From Endozoicomonas gorgoniicola (GTDB taxonomy: Bacteria; Pseudomonadota; Gammaproteobacteria; Pseudomonadales; Endozoicomonadaceae): 64,000 bases of DNA. Under the pieces are notes generated by a model. The model did not search any database. It saw only the letters and a program-made list of their open reading frames with translations, and had not been told where the DNA came from. The stretch spans positions 6,162,001 through 6,226,000 of the forward strand of contig NZ_JAPFCC010000001.1 in the NCBI RefSeq assembly GCF_025562715.2, in the 5' to 3' direction. Every line of letters starts with the position of its first letter. Positions within the stretch are counted from its first letter, which is position 1. The translations under genes were made by a program, and so were the position numbers. Positions 42,571 through 51,695 of this stretch are shown one piece after another.

Positions 42571-45028
42571 GTAAAATCTGTTGGAGATATTGAGTGGCTA
42601 CTTCTCTGGAATGTACTGCCCGGCTCACGTTTCGCATTTTGCAGCCCAGAGCTTCAAGAACTTTGTGTTCCTGTGCTCTCCACGGATCCCTTTTCTCTCG
42701 TTTCATTCTTTCTGGATCAATAATATTTGCACGCCGGAAAAGTTCTCTCCATTCGCTTTCTTCTCTTCCAAGCAGCCTTAAACAGTGTGCCTGTTGGCTC
42801 AAGGCAGAAGCAAAAGAGGGGTATTTAATACATACAGATTCCACGACACCCAATGCTCTCTTGCAAAGCTCCTCACCTTTTTTGTTTTTCTTCTCTCCAT
42901 ATAGACAAAGAGCTTCCTGAAAATATCGAATGGAAAGGGCATGCTGGATATGTTTGCTATGAAACAGGGTGTTTTGATCTCCGTTTTTAATGGAATCCAT
43001 TGTTTCGTCAAATGTCTGCCATTTTTTTTGCTCCCCTAAGCCGATGAGGTAGACCTCGATATATTCAGGTCTAGCGGGATAAGTTGATATGCAAGATTTG
43101 GCGAGTGCGTCAAAGGTATTGTAATCCCCTCTCTCCCGGTGTAGCCGAACCCGGGTCAGGTCAATAATGTGGTTGCCACAGGGGGTGGTCCAGTCATCGG
43201 GAGTCAGAGTACTCTTGTGGTTCCCGGCCATGGCCTGCAGTAGCTTAACGGCGTCCTCGTAATGCCCTCTCTCCTCTTGTAACCGAGCCCGGGCCATATC
43301 AATAATGTGGTTGCCACAGGGGGTGGTCCAGTCATCGGGAGTCAGAGTACTCTTGTGGTTCCCGGCCATGGCCTGCAGTAGCTTAACGGCGTCCTCGTAA
43401 TGCCCTCTCTCCTCTTGTAACCGAGCCCGGGCCATATCAATAATGTGGTTGCCACAGGGGGTGGTCCAGTCATCGGGGCGCAGAGTGCTCTTGTGGTTCC
43501 CGGCCATGGCCTGCAGTAGCTTTCCGGCGTCCTCGTAATGCCGCCTCTCCTGGTGCAACCGAACCCGGGTAATATCAATAGTTTGGTTGCCACAGGGGGT
43601 GGTCCAGTCATCGGGAGCCAGGTCACTCTTGTGGTTCACGGCCATGGCCTGCAGTAGCTTTCCGGCGTCCTCGTAGTGTCCTCTGTCCTCTTTTAACCGA
43701 GCCCGGGTCAGATCAATAGTGTGGTTGCCACAGGGGGTGGTCCAGTCATCGGGAGCCAGGTCACTCTTGTGGTTCCCGGCCATGGCCTGCAGTAGCTTTC
43801 CGGCGTCCTCGTAATGCCCTCTGTCCTGGTTTAACCGAACCCGGGTAATATCAATAGTGTGGTCGCCACAGGGGGTGGTCCAGTCATCGGGAGCCAGGTC
43901 ACTCTTGTAGTTCCTGGCTATGGCCTGCAGTAGCTTTCCGGCGTCCTCGTAATGTCCTCTGTTCTCTTGTAACCGAACCCGGGCCAGATCAATAGTGTGG
44001 TCGCCACAGGGGGTGGTCCAGTCATTGGGAGTCAGGTCATTCTTGTGGTTCACGGCCATGGCCTGCAGTAGCTTTCCGGCGTCCTCGTAATGCTCTCTGT
44101 ACTCTTGTAACCGAACCCGGGCCAGATCAATAGTGTGGTCGCCACAAGGGGTGGTCCAGTCACCGGGAGTCAGGTCACTCTTGTGGTTCCCGGCCATGGT
44201 CTGCAGTAGCTTTCCGGCGTCCTCGTAATGCTCTCTGTACTCTTGTAACCGAACCCGGGCCAGATCAATAGTGTGGTCGCCACAGGGGGTGGTCCAGTCA
44301 TCGGGAGTCAGAGCTTTCTTGTGGTTCCAGGCCATGGCCTGCAGTAGCTTTCCGGCGTCCTCGTAACGCTCTATGTCCTCTTGTAACCGAACCCGGGTAA
44401 TATCAATAGTGTCGTTGCCACAGGGGGTGGTCCAGTCATCGGGGTGCAGATCTGTCTTTTGATCCATGGCCATGGCCTGTAGCAGTTTTTGTGCTGACAA
44501 CCACTGACCAGATGCCCCAAAAACCCTGACAAGGGTCATGTCTAGATCCGTAACGCTGGAAAGGTTTTGATCACCAACGGCTCGTTGCTCGTTCTTACTC
44601 TTGAAATCTATCAGTAATTGTTCGGCTTCTCTGTAATGTTGACTTCCACCTTGATTAAACAGTGAGCGTGCAAGACCAACTACTGCAGCCTTCTCATCAG
44701 GGTTAACCCCAATAATTCTGCGGAATTTTTGTTCAGCTTTCTTTGGGCTCTTTTTTAATAATTTAAAGGCTTTATCTATTTCATTTTTATGCGGAGAAAT
44801 GACTTTATAATGTAATCCAGGAGTTGAAGTAGACCGTTTTACTTCTGACTTTGGAATAAAGACTTGAGCATGTGGGTTTAAAGAAACAGGTCCTTTTTTT
44901 GGAGCTGCCTTCTTTGGTTGATGCTCTGGAGTTTCCTCCTTTGGTTGAGGCTTTGGAGTTGCCTCCTTTGGCAACTTAAACCCCGGAGTAAAGGCAGTTG
45001 CATTTGGGTTAAGTCTACTCCCTTCCAT
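42548..45028 (-). CDS. large protein with ten 46-residue tandem repeats
   Basis: 826 residues, no signal peptide, no membrane segment. Start supported by GGGAGGG 8 bases before ATG. The N-terminal 80 residues are proline-, lysine- and glutamate-rich (PKPQPKEETPEHQPKKAAPKKG). Residues about 85-160 look like helical TPR-type repeats. Then come ten copies of a 46-residue unit, each with YEDAGKLLQAMA, DDWTTPCG and an RVRL/RARL helix, and a C-terminal TPR-like part. This is a helical repeat scaffold (TPR/Sel1-like), of the sort used for protein-protein contacts; a role as a host-directed effector is only a guess. The last residues PVIQHLI come from the inserted IS; before it the reading would have ended Q-K-A-T-E. 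Confidence 0.75.
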   Translation of the reverse strand: MEGSRLNPNATAFTPGFKLPKEATPKPQPKEETPEHQPKKAAPKKGPVSLNPHAQVFIPKSEVKRSTSTPGLHYKVISPHKNEIDKAFKLLKKSPKKAEQKFRRIIGVNPDEKAAVVGLARSLFNQGGSQHYREAEQLLIDFKSKNEQRAVGDQNLSSVTDLDMTLVRVFGASGQWLSAQKLLQAMAMDQKTDLHPDDWTTPCGNDTIDITRVRLQEDIERYEDAGKLLQAMAWNHKKALTPDDWTTPCGDHTIDLARVRLQEYREHYEDAGKLLQTMAGNHKSDLTPGDWTTPCGDHTIDLARVRLQEYREHYEDAGKLLQAMAVNHKNDLTPNDWTTPCGDHTIDLARVRLQENRGHYEDAGKLLQAIARNYKSDLAPDDWTTPCGDHTIDITRVRLNQDRGHYEDAGKLLQAMAGNHKSDLAPDDWTTPCGNHTIDLTRARLKEDRGHYEDAGKLLQAMAVNHKSDLAPDDWTTPCGNQTIDITRVRLHQERRHYEDAGKLLQAMAGNHKSTLRPDDWTTPCGNHIIDMARARLQEERGHYEDAVKLLQAMAGNHKSTLTPDDWTTPCGNHIIDMARARLQEERGHYEDAVKLLQAMAGNHKSTLTPDDWTTPCGNHIIDLTRVRLHRERGDYNTFDALAKSCISTYPARPEYIEVYLIGLGEQKKWQTFDETMDSIKNGDQNTLFHSKHIQHALSIRYFQEALCLYGEKKNKKGEELCKRALGVVESVCIKYPSFASALSQQAHCLRLLGREESEWRELFRRANIIDPERMKREKRDPWRAQEHKVLEALGCKMRNVSRAVHSREVATQYLQQILPVIQHLI
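43130..44490 (-). repeat. ten 138-bp tandem repeats in the repeat protein gene
   Basis: Units of 138 bases (46 codons) repeat ten times with high DNA identity; copies near 43190-43480 are almost identical. The strong identity suggests recent expansion or gene conversion. Confidence 0.85.
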
Positions 45029-45410
45029 TTTTATTCCCTCCCACTAATCGCTTACCTTCCGGGTGTTTGTCCGGGTGATTTTATTACGCCCACGGTAATA
45101 CAGCCTGTAATGGCTAACGCCAAGAGGGTTTTATTGAAAATTTTTTCTCTCGGATTAAGGTCCTTCACTGTCTTGCTCGCTTGATTGATACTGGAAAGTA
45201 AGACTGATGTTTTAATAAGAAGTTTCATCCGGCTCGGGTCAACGACATTTTAATTAGATAACTGACATTAAAATGGATGTTTGAATATCACTGTTATCAA
45301 TAAGTTAGAGACAGCTAAAATTCCCGACTTATTGATCTTTGAATATTATACGTAACACTGCCTGCAAGCATAACTGGTATCGTGCAACCTGAAGAATCCT
45401 TTGATTGTTT
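45029..45410. other. gene-free stretch upstream of the repeat protein
   Basis: About 380 bases, AT-rich near the middle. Only the ribosome site of the repeat protein (about 45037-45043) was recognised; no gene, no RNA and no repeat was seen. Confidence 0.5.
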
Positions 45411-47020
45411 CACTCGACTCTCAAGTTTTTTGATGAACGAGTGTGCAATATTCGGGCAATTTGTATTTGAGTGATGGCGTTGGAGCCTGCCTGCCCAATT
45501 CTCTGCCTACCATGTGCTTACTGGACTCCCTTATTGGGCGGTAGTCTTTTATTGCCTCTGTCAGGCGTTCAAATTCTTTCTTCGGATTTTCAGACTCAAC
45601 CACTGTCTGGATAACCTCCAGCAAGGCATCCATCCTGAGCTTCTCGACCAGGCAGCCAACGGTAAGCGCAGGCTGTTTGTGTTCCAGGCGGGCGGATTGT
45701 TCCGGGTGCAATAGCAACATGTGGTCACACAGCACGCTCAGGATCACGCCACGCTTAGATCCTTCATCGCCTTGCTGCAAGGCTCTGTTGCACCAGCCCT
45801 CGTGAAGTTTCCAGTCCTCGAAGAACACCTCGATCAACCACCTCAGGGTGTGAAGTCTGGCGATATCATCGTGACGCCAGGAGAGATCGGTAGCAGCAAG
45901 GTAACGATAATCCTTTTCCCCTTCATACTTCAGGGCAATGATAAAACGCTTCTTGCCGTGTGATTTGATTTTGAGGCGTGCGCTTAAAACCGTTACCTTC
46001 TGCTCCTTGCCGCCACGGATGACCAAAGTTTTCTCAACGCCGGGCTCCATGCGGTTGAAGTAGGTTTTCAGCGAAATCTCCTTACCCTTATGTATGGCTT
46101 TCTGGTTCCAACGTAACTGGCTAACTACCTGTGTCCCGCCAAACACTTCTGAGGCGCAGTCCATAAAATGAGCGTTACCATACAGGGCATCGGCGAGTGT
46201 GCCACTGATAATAAAACCCGGGAAATTCTCGTGAAACTCACGGAGCATTTCCAGTGCCAGCTCCTGTTTTGTCGGGAAGTCACTGTTGGGCTTGGGTCGT
46301 CTGGGTCTTTGGCTAGGTGGAACTCCCCGGGTCTTCAGCTCTTGGCAACTCTTACGCCACTGGGTCACATCAGGATCTGGCATGTAAAGTCGGAAATCAA
46401 CGGGAATAGTCACCAGCGGCGTTTGTAGCACCAGAAAGACCAGTTCCTGCCCATTTACGTAGCCACTGGTTTTCTTATCTTTAATTTTGTGGGTTTTGCT
46501 AATCTTCGAGGTTTTCTTACACGGGTTGCGTCCAGTATCGTCCAGCAGGAGATTGCCTTCGGTCAGATGGTATGACTCGATAATGACAGAGACACTAAGC
46601 CGCAGTAGTAAATGCCAGGCAATGGTTGACTTGTAAAACATCCACCATAAGGCCGCAGACGTGTACTGTCCCAGGCTTCGCCGTTCAAAGGTGGCCCAGC
46701 AGAGCCTCTCGGTCAGAATGGTTGCGCAAAGAACAAAGGCCAGAAAGTGGCGTTGCGTACGTGAAAGCGGACAGCCCATTGACATCAGGGCATTATTGAG
46801 ACGATCTATAAAACCAGTGGCACAGGGCAAAACACGAACAAGCATAAGCAAAGGAGCAAGTTGCGGAAATCAGTTGCATCTACCAAGCTTGGTACAGCTG
46901 GCCTCCTGTTGCCACGATGAAGGCTCTGCGAAGCCGTGAAGCCCGAGTGGCAGCAGCGAGACCAGCGCAAAAACCCAAGTACCTGCTCATTCGGTCAGAG
47001 AAAAACTTGAGAGTCGAGTG
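45411..47020 (-). mobile_element. IS4-like insertion sequence
   Basis: About 1610 bases bounded by 20-base inverted repeats: CACTCGACTCTCAAGTTTTT at 45411-45430 and its perfect complement at 47001-47020. No clear target duplication was found. It lies directly against a fragment of hsdR on its right. Confidence 0.82.
45421..46845 (-). CDS. IS4-like DDE transposase
   Basis: 474 residues from ATG 46845. DDE pattern: NLLLDDTGRNP (first aspartate, near residue 100), GTLADALYG (second, near 235) and WLIEVFFEDWK (glutamate, near 365) with the YREK-like arrangement of IS4-type enzymes. The frame is complete. There is no strong ribosome site. It is probably still translatable, so the IS could be active. 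Confidence 0.8.
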   Translation of the reverse strand: MLVRVLPCATGFIDRLNNALMSMGCPLSRTQRHFLAFVLCATILTERLCWATFERRSLGQYTSAALWWMFYKSTIAWHLLLRLSVSVIIESYHLTEGNLLLDDTGRNPCKKTSKISKTHKIKDKKTSGYVNGQELVFLVLQTPLVTIPVDFRLYMPDPDVTQWRKSCQELKTRGVPPSQRPRRPKPNSDFPTKQELALEMLREFHENFPGFIISGTLADALYGNAHFMDCASEVFGGTQVVSQLRWNQKAIHKGKEISLKTYFNRMEPGVEKTLVIRGGKEQKVTVLSARLKIKSHGKKRFIIALKYEGEKDYRYLAATDLSWRHDDIARLHTLRWLIEVFFEDWKLHEGWCNRALQQGDEGSKRGVILSVLCDHMLLLHPEQSARLEHKQPALTVGCLVEKLRMDALLEVIQTVVESENPKKEFERLTEAIKDYRPIRESSKHMVGRELGRQAPTPSLKYKLPEYCTLVHQKT

Positions 47021-47336
47021 TAACGTCTATGATGACCTGTTCAAATACTACGATGCGTTGCAGATTGGTCTGATTGCAGCGTCTTTGGATATGCTCAGCC
47101 GCACCACCTTTGGCCTGTTTGGTTGCGGCGGGCGTATTCCAATAGCAAACTACCCCCTATTCCTCGAACCCACAGCTGGATTACACCAGATTCTGCGAAC
47201 CATGGTCGAAATGGACGGTCAGGCTGTTGCTGCAGGCTTTGCAGATTTTACCGCTATGCACCAGCTGACCAGTCAGCAGATTGACTTAAGGCTGAACAGG
47301 AGGTTGGTTCGTGTTATCGTGCAGAGCTTACCTTGA
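47021..47336 (+). pseudogene. hsdR remnant with an internal deletion
   Basis: A frame reads NVYDDLFKYYDALQIGLIAASLDMLSRTTFGLFGCGGRIPIANY, close to NVYGDLFKYFDALQIGLTATPVDMVSRTTFGLFSCEGRIPTANY of the transposon-borne HsdR, then jumps to AGLHQILRTMVEMDGQAVAAGFADFTAMHQLTSQQ, equivalent to the HsdR C-terminus. About 500 codons between are gone. The left edge is the IS4-like element. Confidence 0.85.
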
Positions 47337-47381
47337 TAATATCTCCTGTTTTTCCACACTCTATTCCGGAATATTGCTTAT

Positions 47382-49395
47382 ATGACAGAAACGATCAGCT
47401 CCCTTGAAGATATCGTCAGCTTGAAAGAAGGAACCGAAGTAGAGTTTAAGCTGGCAGGTGGAAAAAATGGGCAGGGTGAAGTGCCTAAGGATGTCTGGAA
47501 GACTTTCAGTGCAATGGCTAATACGAATCGGCGATATATTTCTCGGTGTTCGTGAGAAGCCTGTGGGGGCATTTAAAGTCATTGGGGTAGTCAAAGCAGA
47601 TAAGATGATTGCTGATTTGTGGAACACACTGAACTCAGGCAAAGTCAGTGCCAACTATCTCGATGATCAGGATATTAAGCCAATCACTTTGGGTGATAAG
47701 ACTGTTATTCGCATTCATGTCCCGAGAGCGAACCGTCAACAAAAACCTGTCTACTTAAACAACAACCCTATGCAGGGTACTTATCGTCGCTTCAATGAAG
47801 GCGATCATTTGTGCGACCCGGAAAATGTACGCAGGATGTTGGCTGAGCAGGTTGAAGAGAGTCGGGATACTCGCTTGCTTGATGGCTTTACTTTGGCCGA
47901 TCTGGATATGGAGTCTTTGCAGGACTACCGCCAAATGTTCCAGAACCATAAACCAACACATCCATACAATAAACACGACCATCAGGAGTTTCTTCGTTGT
48001 ATCGGAGGATGGCGCAAGAACCGTAAGACCGGTGAGGAAGGCTTAACACTGGCAGGTTTGTTAATGTTCGGCCAGCTTCCCGCTATTCAGGAAGGGGTGT
48101 CTAATTATCTTCTGGATTATCAGGAGAGACCTGAAGCCAAAGCTGAGCTTCGCTGGATTGACCGAATTACGCTTGATGGCACATGGTCTGGAAACCTGTT
48201 TGATTTCTATCGTAGAGTTATCAATAAATTGACCGCTGATCTCAAAGTACCTTTTCAGTTGGATGGTGGGCAGAGAAAAGACCACACTCCTGTTCATGAG
48301 GCACTTCGGGAAGCTTTGGTAAACACCCTGGTACATGCCGATTATTCAGGGCGAATGTCTGTATTAGTGGTCAAGAGACCAGATATGTTCGGCTTTCGTA
48401 ACCCCGGCCTGATGCGAATTCCTATTGAGCAGGCTATACAGGGAGGCGATAGCGACTGTCGCAACAGAACTATTCATCAGATGTTTCTGATGATAGGCCT
48501 GGGTGAGAGGGCAGGCTCAGGCATCCCGAAAATTTATAGCAGCTGGTCCAGTCAGCACTGGCGGCAGCCTCGTCTTCATGAACGTGTGGAGCCTGAACAG
48601 ACGCTGCTTGAACTTCGAATGATTGATTTGCTGCCACAAGAAACTATTTCACAGTTGCTAGAGCGCTTCGGTAACAGGTTTACCCGACTTGGCAGCCTGG
48701 AGCGTGTTATTTTGGCAACAGCCGGGATTGAGTCGGTGGTCAATCATGCACGGTTGCAGGAAATATCTACCGAACATCCGTCAGATATATCTCGTGCCCT
48801 TCAACAACTGGTAAAAGAAAGGTTGCTTGAAACCAGTGGCAGCGGTAGAGGTATGGTCTATTGCTTGCCGGGGGCACATCTTCCAACGCCAGATATTCCC
48901 TTTCCTCAAGAGGTTCCTACAGAGCTGGTTTCCGCCTCTGGTTATATGGGTATTGATTATAAAAGCTCCGATGATTTGAGCCTGAGCTCCGATGGTTCCG
49001 TAATCAGCTCCGATGGTTTAGCAGCTAACTCCGATGATACGGATATAAACTCCGATGAAAGTCACCCGGCTATGGAGAGGCATCAGGACGGAAGACTCAT
49101 TATCACGAGCCTGGGAAATGTTGACAGAATATTGCTTGATGATTTGCTGCAACTTACTGAAATAGCCAGAAAAAAGAAGAGGCTGCCAGTAGATGAAATG
49201 GAGCAGGTTATCATAGCGGCCTGTAAGAAGTGCTACCTGTCCTTAAGAGTATTGGCTGAATTACTGAGCCGATCTCCGGATCCTCTGAGGCAGAGCCACC
49301 TGAACCGGATGGTGAGAGATAAAAAGCTACTTAGAGCTTTTCCTTTAGAGCCAAACTCGCCAAAACAGGCCTATACCTCTGCTCAGGCGACCTGA
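47382..49395 (+). pseudogene. AlbA_2/Schlafen-type protein with RecG-like ATPase domain, frameshifted
   Basis: The original frame begins ATG 47382 (TETISSLEDIVSLKEGTEVEFKLAGGKNGQGEVPKDVWKTFSAMANTN), the AlbA_2 domain start, and shifts by about two lost bases near 47527 into the frame carrying GDIFLGVREK and everything after. Downstream are the AlbA_2 end, the HATPase_c_4-like segment (HEALREALVNTLVHADYSGRMSVLVVKRPDMFGFRNPGLMRI), helix-turn-helix parts and a run of SSDG/NSDD serine-aspartate repeats. Members of this family are found in defence islands and as regulators. From the inner ATG at 47458 a 645-residue protein could still be made without the full N-terminus. Confidence 0.78.
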
Positions 49396-49425
49396 TCCCC
49401 CCTGCCTATTGAAAAGGCAGGGCTA

Positions 49426-49590
49426 CTATACCAGCCTGAGTTCCAGTTTCTTACCCAGTGCTGAGGCAAATCGTTCCAGAGTTGAAAGTTTCACGTCTTC
49501 TGAATTGTTCTCAATGCGGGAGATAGCACTTTTCTGGGTTTGAAGTTTGTCTGCAAGCTCCTGCTGAGTAAGGCCTTCTTCCTTCAAGCC
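49426..49590 (-). pseudogene. Xre-family antitoxin-like fragment
   Basis: About 54 codons on the minus strand: KEEGLTQQELADKLQTQKSAISRIENNSEDVKLSTLERFASALGKKLELRLV, a HigA/Xre helix-turn-helix C-terminal part. The frame has no start codon and breaks into a C-rich stretch upstream. Remnant of a toxin-antitoxin or regulator gene. Confidence 0.7.
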
Positions 49591-49994
49591 CCCCCTGACC
49601 CCTCACTCTGATGCGTAAACTTCCGTGCTTTGTTGATTTGTATCTATGAAAAAGTTGTTGTTTTGTGACAACTTGTGCGAGTGAAGTTCAGGGTGAAGAT
49701 AACAGGGGAAGGTTCTGAATGCTTTGGTAGATCAGGAACGCATTTCATATTTTCTGTTGGTGGATGCAAGTGCTTTATGCTCTGGTTCTTCTGGCAGCCC
49801 CCGAACTGAATCACTAATAATAAAGCCGGATTCTACTGGTTAATTGCCTGCCTGTTGGCGATAAAAAGTTTCTATCGTTTAATTTTAACAGTTAACGACA
49901 AGGGTTTTCTTTGCTTTAAAAAAGAGGCTTTGGCTAAAAATCAGCCGGAATATCACTGTCTTTAAAAAATAATAATACTTGGCGGGAGACTGAA
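49591..49994. other. gene-free stretch upstream of the BCCT transporter gene
   Basis: About 400 bases with no credible gene. The AT-rich part near 49870-49975 probably carries the promoter, but no clear -35/-10 pair can be chosen. GGCGGGAG lies 7-14 bases before the next ATG. Confidence 0.5.
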
Positions 49995-51629
49995 ATGAGT
50001 ATTTCGCAACACGCGTTGAATAAAGGGGATATCATTGATAAGGCTGTTTTCTGGCCTGCCACAATCCTCACTTTGATTATGGCTATTTTCTTTTTATACG
50101 ATCCTGAAAATAGCGGTCAGATTATGGGTAAACTTCACGCATTCACCACGGGAGAGTTAGGCTGGTTTTTCCTGCTGGCTACTTTTGGCATTGTTTTATT
50201 CTGCATCTATCTGGCGATGTCGCGTTATGGCGGAATCGTATTAGGGCAAGAAGGAGAGAAGCCGGAATTCAAAACCTTTACATGGCTGGGGTTGATTTTT
50301 ACTTCCGGTACTGGCGGCAGTGTACTTTATCTTGGTGCTGTGGAGTGGATCTGGATTATGCAAGCCCCTCCGTTCGGGCTTGAACCCGGCAGTGTTGAAG
50401 CTGCTCAATGGGCATCGAGTTACGGCATGTTCCATTGGGGGCCCTCAGCCTGGGCCTGGTATATTGCCTGCGCTATTCCCATTGCCTATTTTTTCTTTGT
50501 GCGCCAGAAACCCACTCTGAAAATGAGCGAATTCGCCCGCCCGGTTATTGGCAAAAGTGCTGACGGCATTGCAGGTCATTTAATTAATTTCCTCTATATG
50601 TTTGGCATGGTAGGCGGGGTAATGACCTCTCTGGCTCTGGGCACTCCCATGATATCCAACGCTATTGTTTATGTGATGGGCTGGGAGTCCAGCAATGCCT
50701 TTCTGGATACTTTTGTCATCTTCCTCTGGACCTTTATCCCTCTGATGGCTTTGCTTATGGGATTGAAAAAGGGCGTCGCAGTCCTGAGTGAGTGGAATGT
50801 CCGGGCCGATATCCTTATGTTGCTGGCAATCCTGATCTGTGGTCCAACCGCCTTTATTCTTAATCAATCAGTAGAAGGTCTTGGTCTGATGTTGCAGAAC
50901 TTTGTCTATATGAGTTTTGCGACGGATATGATCCGCGAGGGCGGTTTCCCGCAGGCGTGGACTGTCTTCTATTTCTCCTGGTGGGTGGTTTATGCCCTGC
51001 CATTTGGGTTGTTTATTGCCAAGATATCCAAAGGCAGAACGATTCGTGAAGTCGTTCTTGGCGGCCTGGTAGCCGGCTCTCTGGGTTGTATGGTGTTCTA
51101 CATGGTACTGCCAGGTCTGGGCATTAAACTGCAAATGTCTGGTACTTTAGACCTGATGAGTCTTATGAATGAACAGGGGCGTGGTGCCGTGGTTTACTCC
51201 ATGCTTGAGCAGATGCCGTTTGGTACTGTGTTTGTTTTTGCTTTCGGTATGATTGCCCTGATCTCTTATATTACTGGTCACTGTGCTGTTGGCTATTCCC
51301 TGGCGGCTGCTACCCAAAAGCAAATGCAGCAAAATGAAGATCCGGCTCAGTGGAATGTTGCTTTCTGGCTGGTTCTTGCCGGTGTTGTATCCCTGGCTCT
51401 GTATTTTATTAATCCTGAAAGTCTTAAGCCTTTGCAAACAGTCTCTATTTTGACAGGTTTCCCACTCTGTTTTGTGATTGCAATCATCGCCCGTAGCTTT
51501 ATTAAGCAGATTAACCAGGACTGCCCGAACGGTTTTCCTGTTCCGGATGGTGAGGGCCGAATTTATCTTGATCCAGCCACTTTCCCTGAACAGGACGAAG
51601 AAGTAGCTGCCTCTCTTGCAAACGCTTAA
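49995..51629 (+). CDS. BCCT-family betaine/choline/carnitine-type transporter
   Basis: 544 residues with about 12 membrane helices. The BCCT signature is present as AAQWASSYGMFHWGPSAWAWYIACAIPIAYFFFVRQKP, with GTGGSVLYLGAVEWIWIM before it. Members import glycine betaine, choline, carnitine or similar trimethylammonium or dimethylsulfonium compounds, driven by sodium or proton gradients; which one cannot be read. It has short tails, so osmotic gating by a long C-terminus is unlikely. A good ribosome site precedes the ATG. The next two genes encode an FAD oxidoreductase and an aminotransferase, suggesting uptake for catabolism. Confidence 0.88.
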   Translation: MSISQHALNKGDIIDKAVFWPATILTLIMAIFFLYDPENSGQIMGKLHAFTTGELGWFFLLATFGIVLFCIYLAMSRYGGIVLGQEGEKPEFKTFTWLGLIFTSGTGGSVLYLGAVEWIWIMQAPPFGLEPGSVEAAQWASSYGMFHWGPSAWAWYIACAIPIAYFFFVRQKPTLKMSEFARPVIGKSADGIAGHLINFLYMFGMVGGVMTSLALGTPMISNAIVYVMGWESSNAFLDTFVIFLWTFIPLMALLMGLKKGVAVLSEWNVRADILMLLAILICGPTAFILNQSVEGLGLMLQNFVYMSFATDMIREGGFPQAWTVFYFSWWVVYALPFGLFIAKISKGRTIREVVLGGLVAGSLGCMVFYMVLPGLGIKLQMSGTLDLMSLMNEQGRGAVVYSMLEQMPFGTVFVFAFGMIALISYITGHCAVGYSLAAATQKQMQQNEDPAQWNVAFWLVLAGVVSLALYFINPESLKPLQTVSILTGFPLCFVIAIIARSFIKQINQDCPNGFPVPDGEGRIYLDPATFPEQDEEVAASLANA

Positions 51630-51695
51630 TTGATTTTATTGGCTTTGATCAGGCTACTCTCTCAGGGGAGCCTGATTTTACTCCGGGGTCTAAAA

